Assembly (NCBI RefSeq): GCF_001907695.1
Contig: NZ_KV880638.1
Coordinates: 1,302,882-1,366,881, forward strand
Reading direction: 5' to 3'
DNA length: 64,000 nucleotides
DNA from: Thalassospira sp. TSL5-1
GTDB lineage: Bacteria; Pseudomonadota; Alphaproteobacteria; Rhodospirillales; Thalassospiraceae
Positions 63,788-64,000 of the stretch are shown here, piece by piece; position 1 is the first letter of the stretch, and each line of letters starts with the position of its first letter. The notes below the pieces were generated by a model. It had not been told where the DNA came from, ran no database searches, and was given only the letters and a program-made list of their open reading frames with translations. The position numbers and the translations under genes are program-made.

Positions 63788-64000
63788 GTGGCACGAGGTG
63801 GACTGGCGATTATACCCAACCTGATCAGAGGGCTTTTTAGGCGCGATGTGCCGCTTAAAAGCAAGGCCCTGTTATTGGCAGGGCTGGTTTATCTGATCAG
63901 CCCGGTTGATTTGATCCCGGATTTTATGGTGGGGATTGGCTGGCTGGATGATCTGGTCATTGTGCCCTTGCTGGGCTGGTTTTCCTGGCGGGTATTGCCA
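63788..64000 (+). CDS. DUF1232 (YkvA-like) protein, 5' part only
   Basis: 71 codons in frame from the GTG at 63788 to the window end. The DUF1232 core is visible: KALLLAGLVYLISPVDLIPDFMVGIGWLDDLVIVPLLGW, an amphipathic membrane-associated helix pair. Function of the family unknown. The start is chosen from the match to the family and its GTG; the ribosome site is weak. Confidence 0.78.
   Translation, partial: MARGGLAIIPNLIRGLFRRDVPLKSKALLLAGLVYLISPVDLIPDFMVGIGWLDDLVIVPLLGWFSWRVLP

Noticed and set aside
1..64000. CRISPR array, prophage, insertion sequence or integron
   Set aside because: No regular short repeats with spacers, no transposase, integrase or phage structural gene in any frame; the only clear direct repeats are the tRNA and Ala-rich gene duplications.

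Overview
The window reads as a chromosomal segment of a free-living, Gram-negative alphaproteobacterium. Moderately high GC, dense genes, DUF2336, YgfZ, AIM24 and DUF2189 family proteins, a cytochrome c2-type protein and a TonB-dependent receptor all fit Rhodospirillales. A Thalassospira-like marine heterotroph is my best guess, by overall gene content only; no rRNA or species marker is present. I see no phage, insertion sequence, CRISPR array or integrase.

Layout. 1-1.6 kb: N-terminal part of a large secreted repeat protein (minus strand). 2-9.3 kb: FMN glutamate-synthase-like enzyme, small cupin, lipoprotein, AIM24 protein, LysR regulator divergent from choline-sulfatase (betC), orphan membrane protein. 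9.4-10.8 kb: FAD-linked D-lactate/glycolate dehydrogenase-type enzyme. 11.1-13.8 kb: a tandem duplication of a secreted Gly/Ala-rich protein built on 15-residue repeats, with promoter region, 5' hairpin and terminator all copied. 13.8-20.6 kb: CMD protein with a MerR regulator that has lost an internal segment, LysR/LpxR-like pair, EamA transporter, arginase-family hydrolase with HAD phosphatase, DUF2189 membrane protein. 20.9-26.2 kb: AsmA-family giant and PiT phosphate transporter.

26.4-36.1 kb is mainly queuosine metabolism: a YhhQ-type precursor transporter, queA, tgt and queF in one run, and queG 5 kb on. Between queF and queG lies a complete Fur-box-preceded cell-surface signalling set (FecI-like sigma factor, FecR-like anti-sigma, STN-containing siderophore receptor). 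36-45.5 kb: cAMP phosphodiesterase-like enzyme, ribbon-helix-helix protein, epimerase and asparagine synthetase operon, PAS-REC-HPt protein, secreted FGE-sulfatase-domain protein, DUF6969-like protein, cytochrome c, DUF2336 protein.

45.6-46.4 kb holds three identical tRNA-Pro(CGG) genes in a nearly perfect 335-bp tandem repeat. 46.5-57.3 kb: polyprenyl diphosphate synthase, DUF2007 protein, tRNA-adenine methyltransferase-like protein, small zinc-ribbon membrane protein, chemotaxis receptor, glyQ-glyS and pyruvate phosphate dikinase. 57.4-58.3 kb: a two-gene unit (HicA-like Cys-rich protein plus HTH partner) behind an 11-bp perfect inverted repeat, a good candidate for a little-described toxin-antitoxin type system. 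58.3-64 kb: YgfZ, four overlapping or closely spaced glycosyltransferase genes (cell-surface glycan), a small secreted or membrane protein and the start of a DUF1232 protein.

All family assignments are from reading motifs by eye; no database search was possible.
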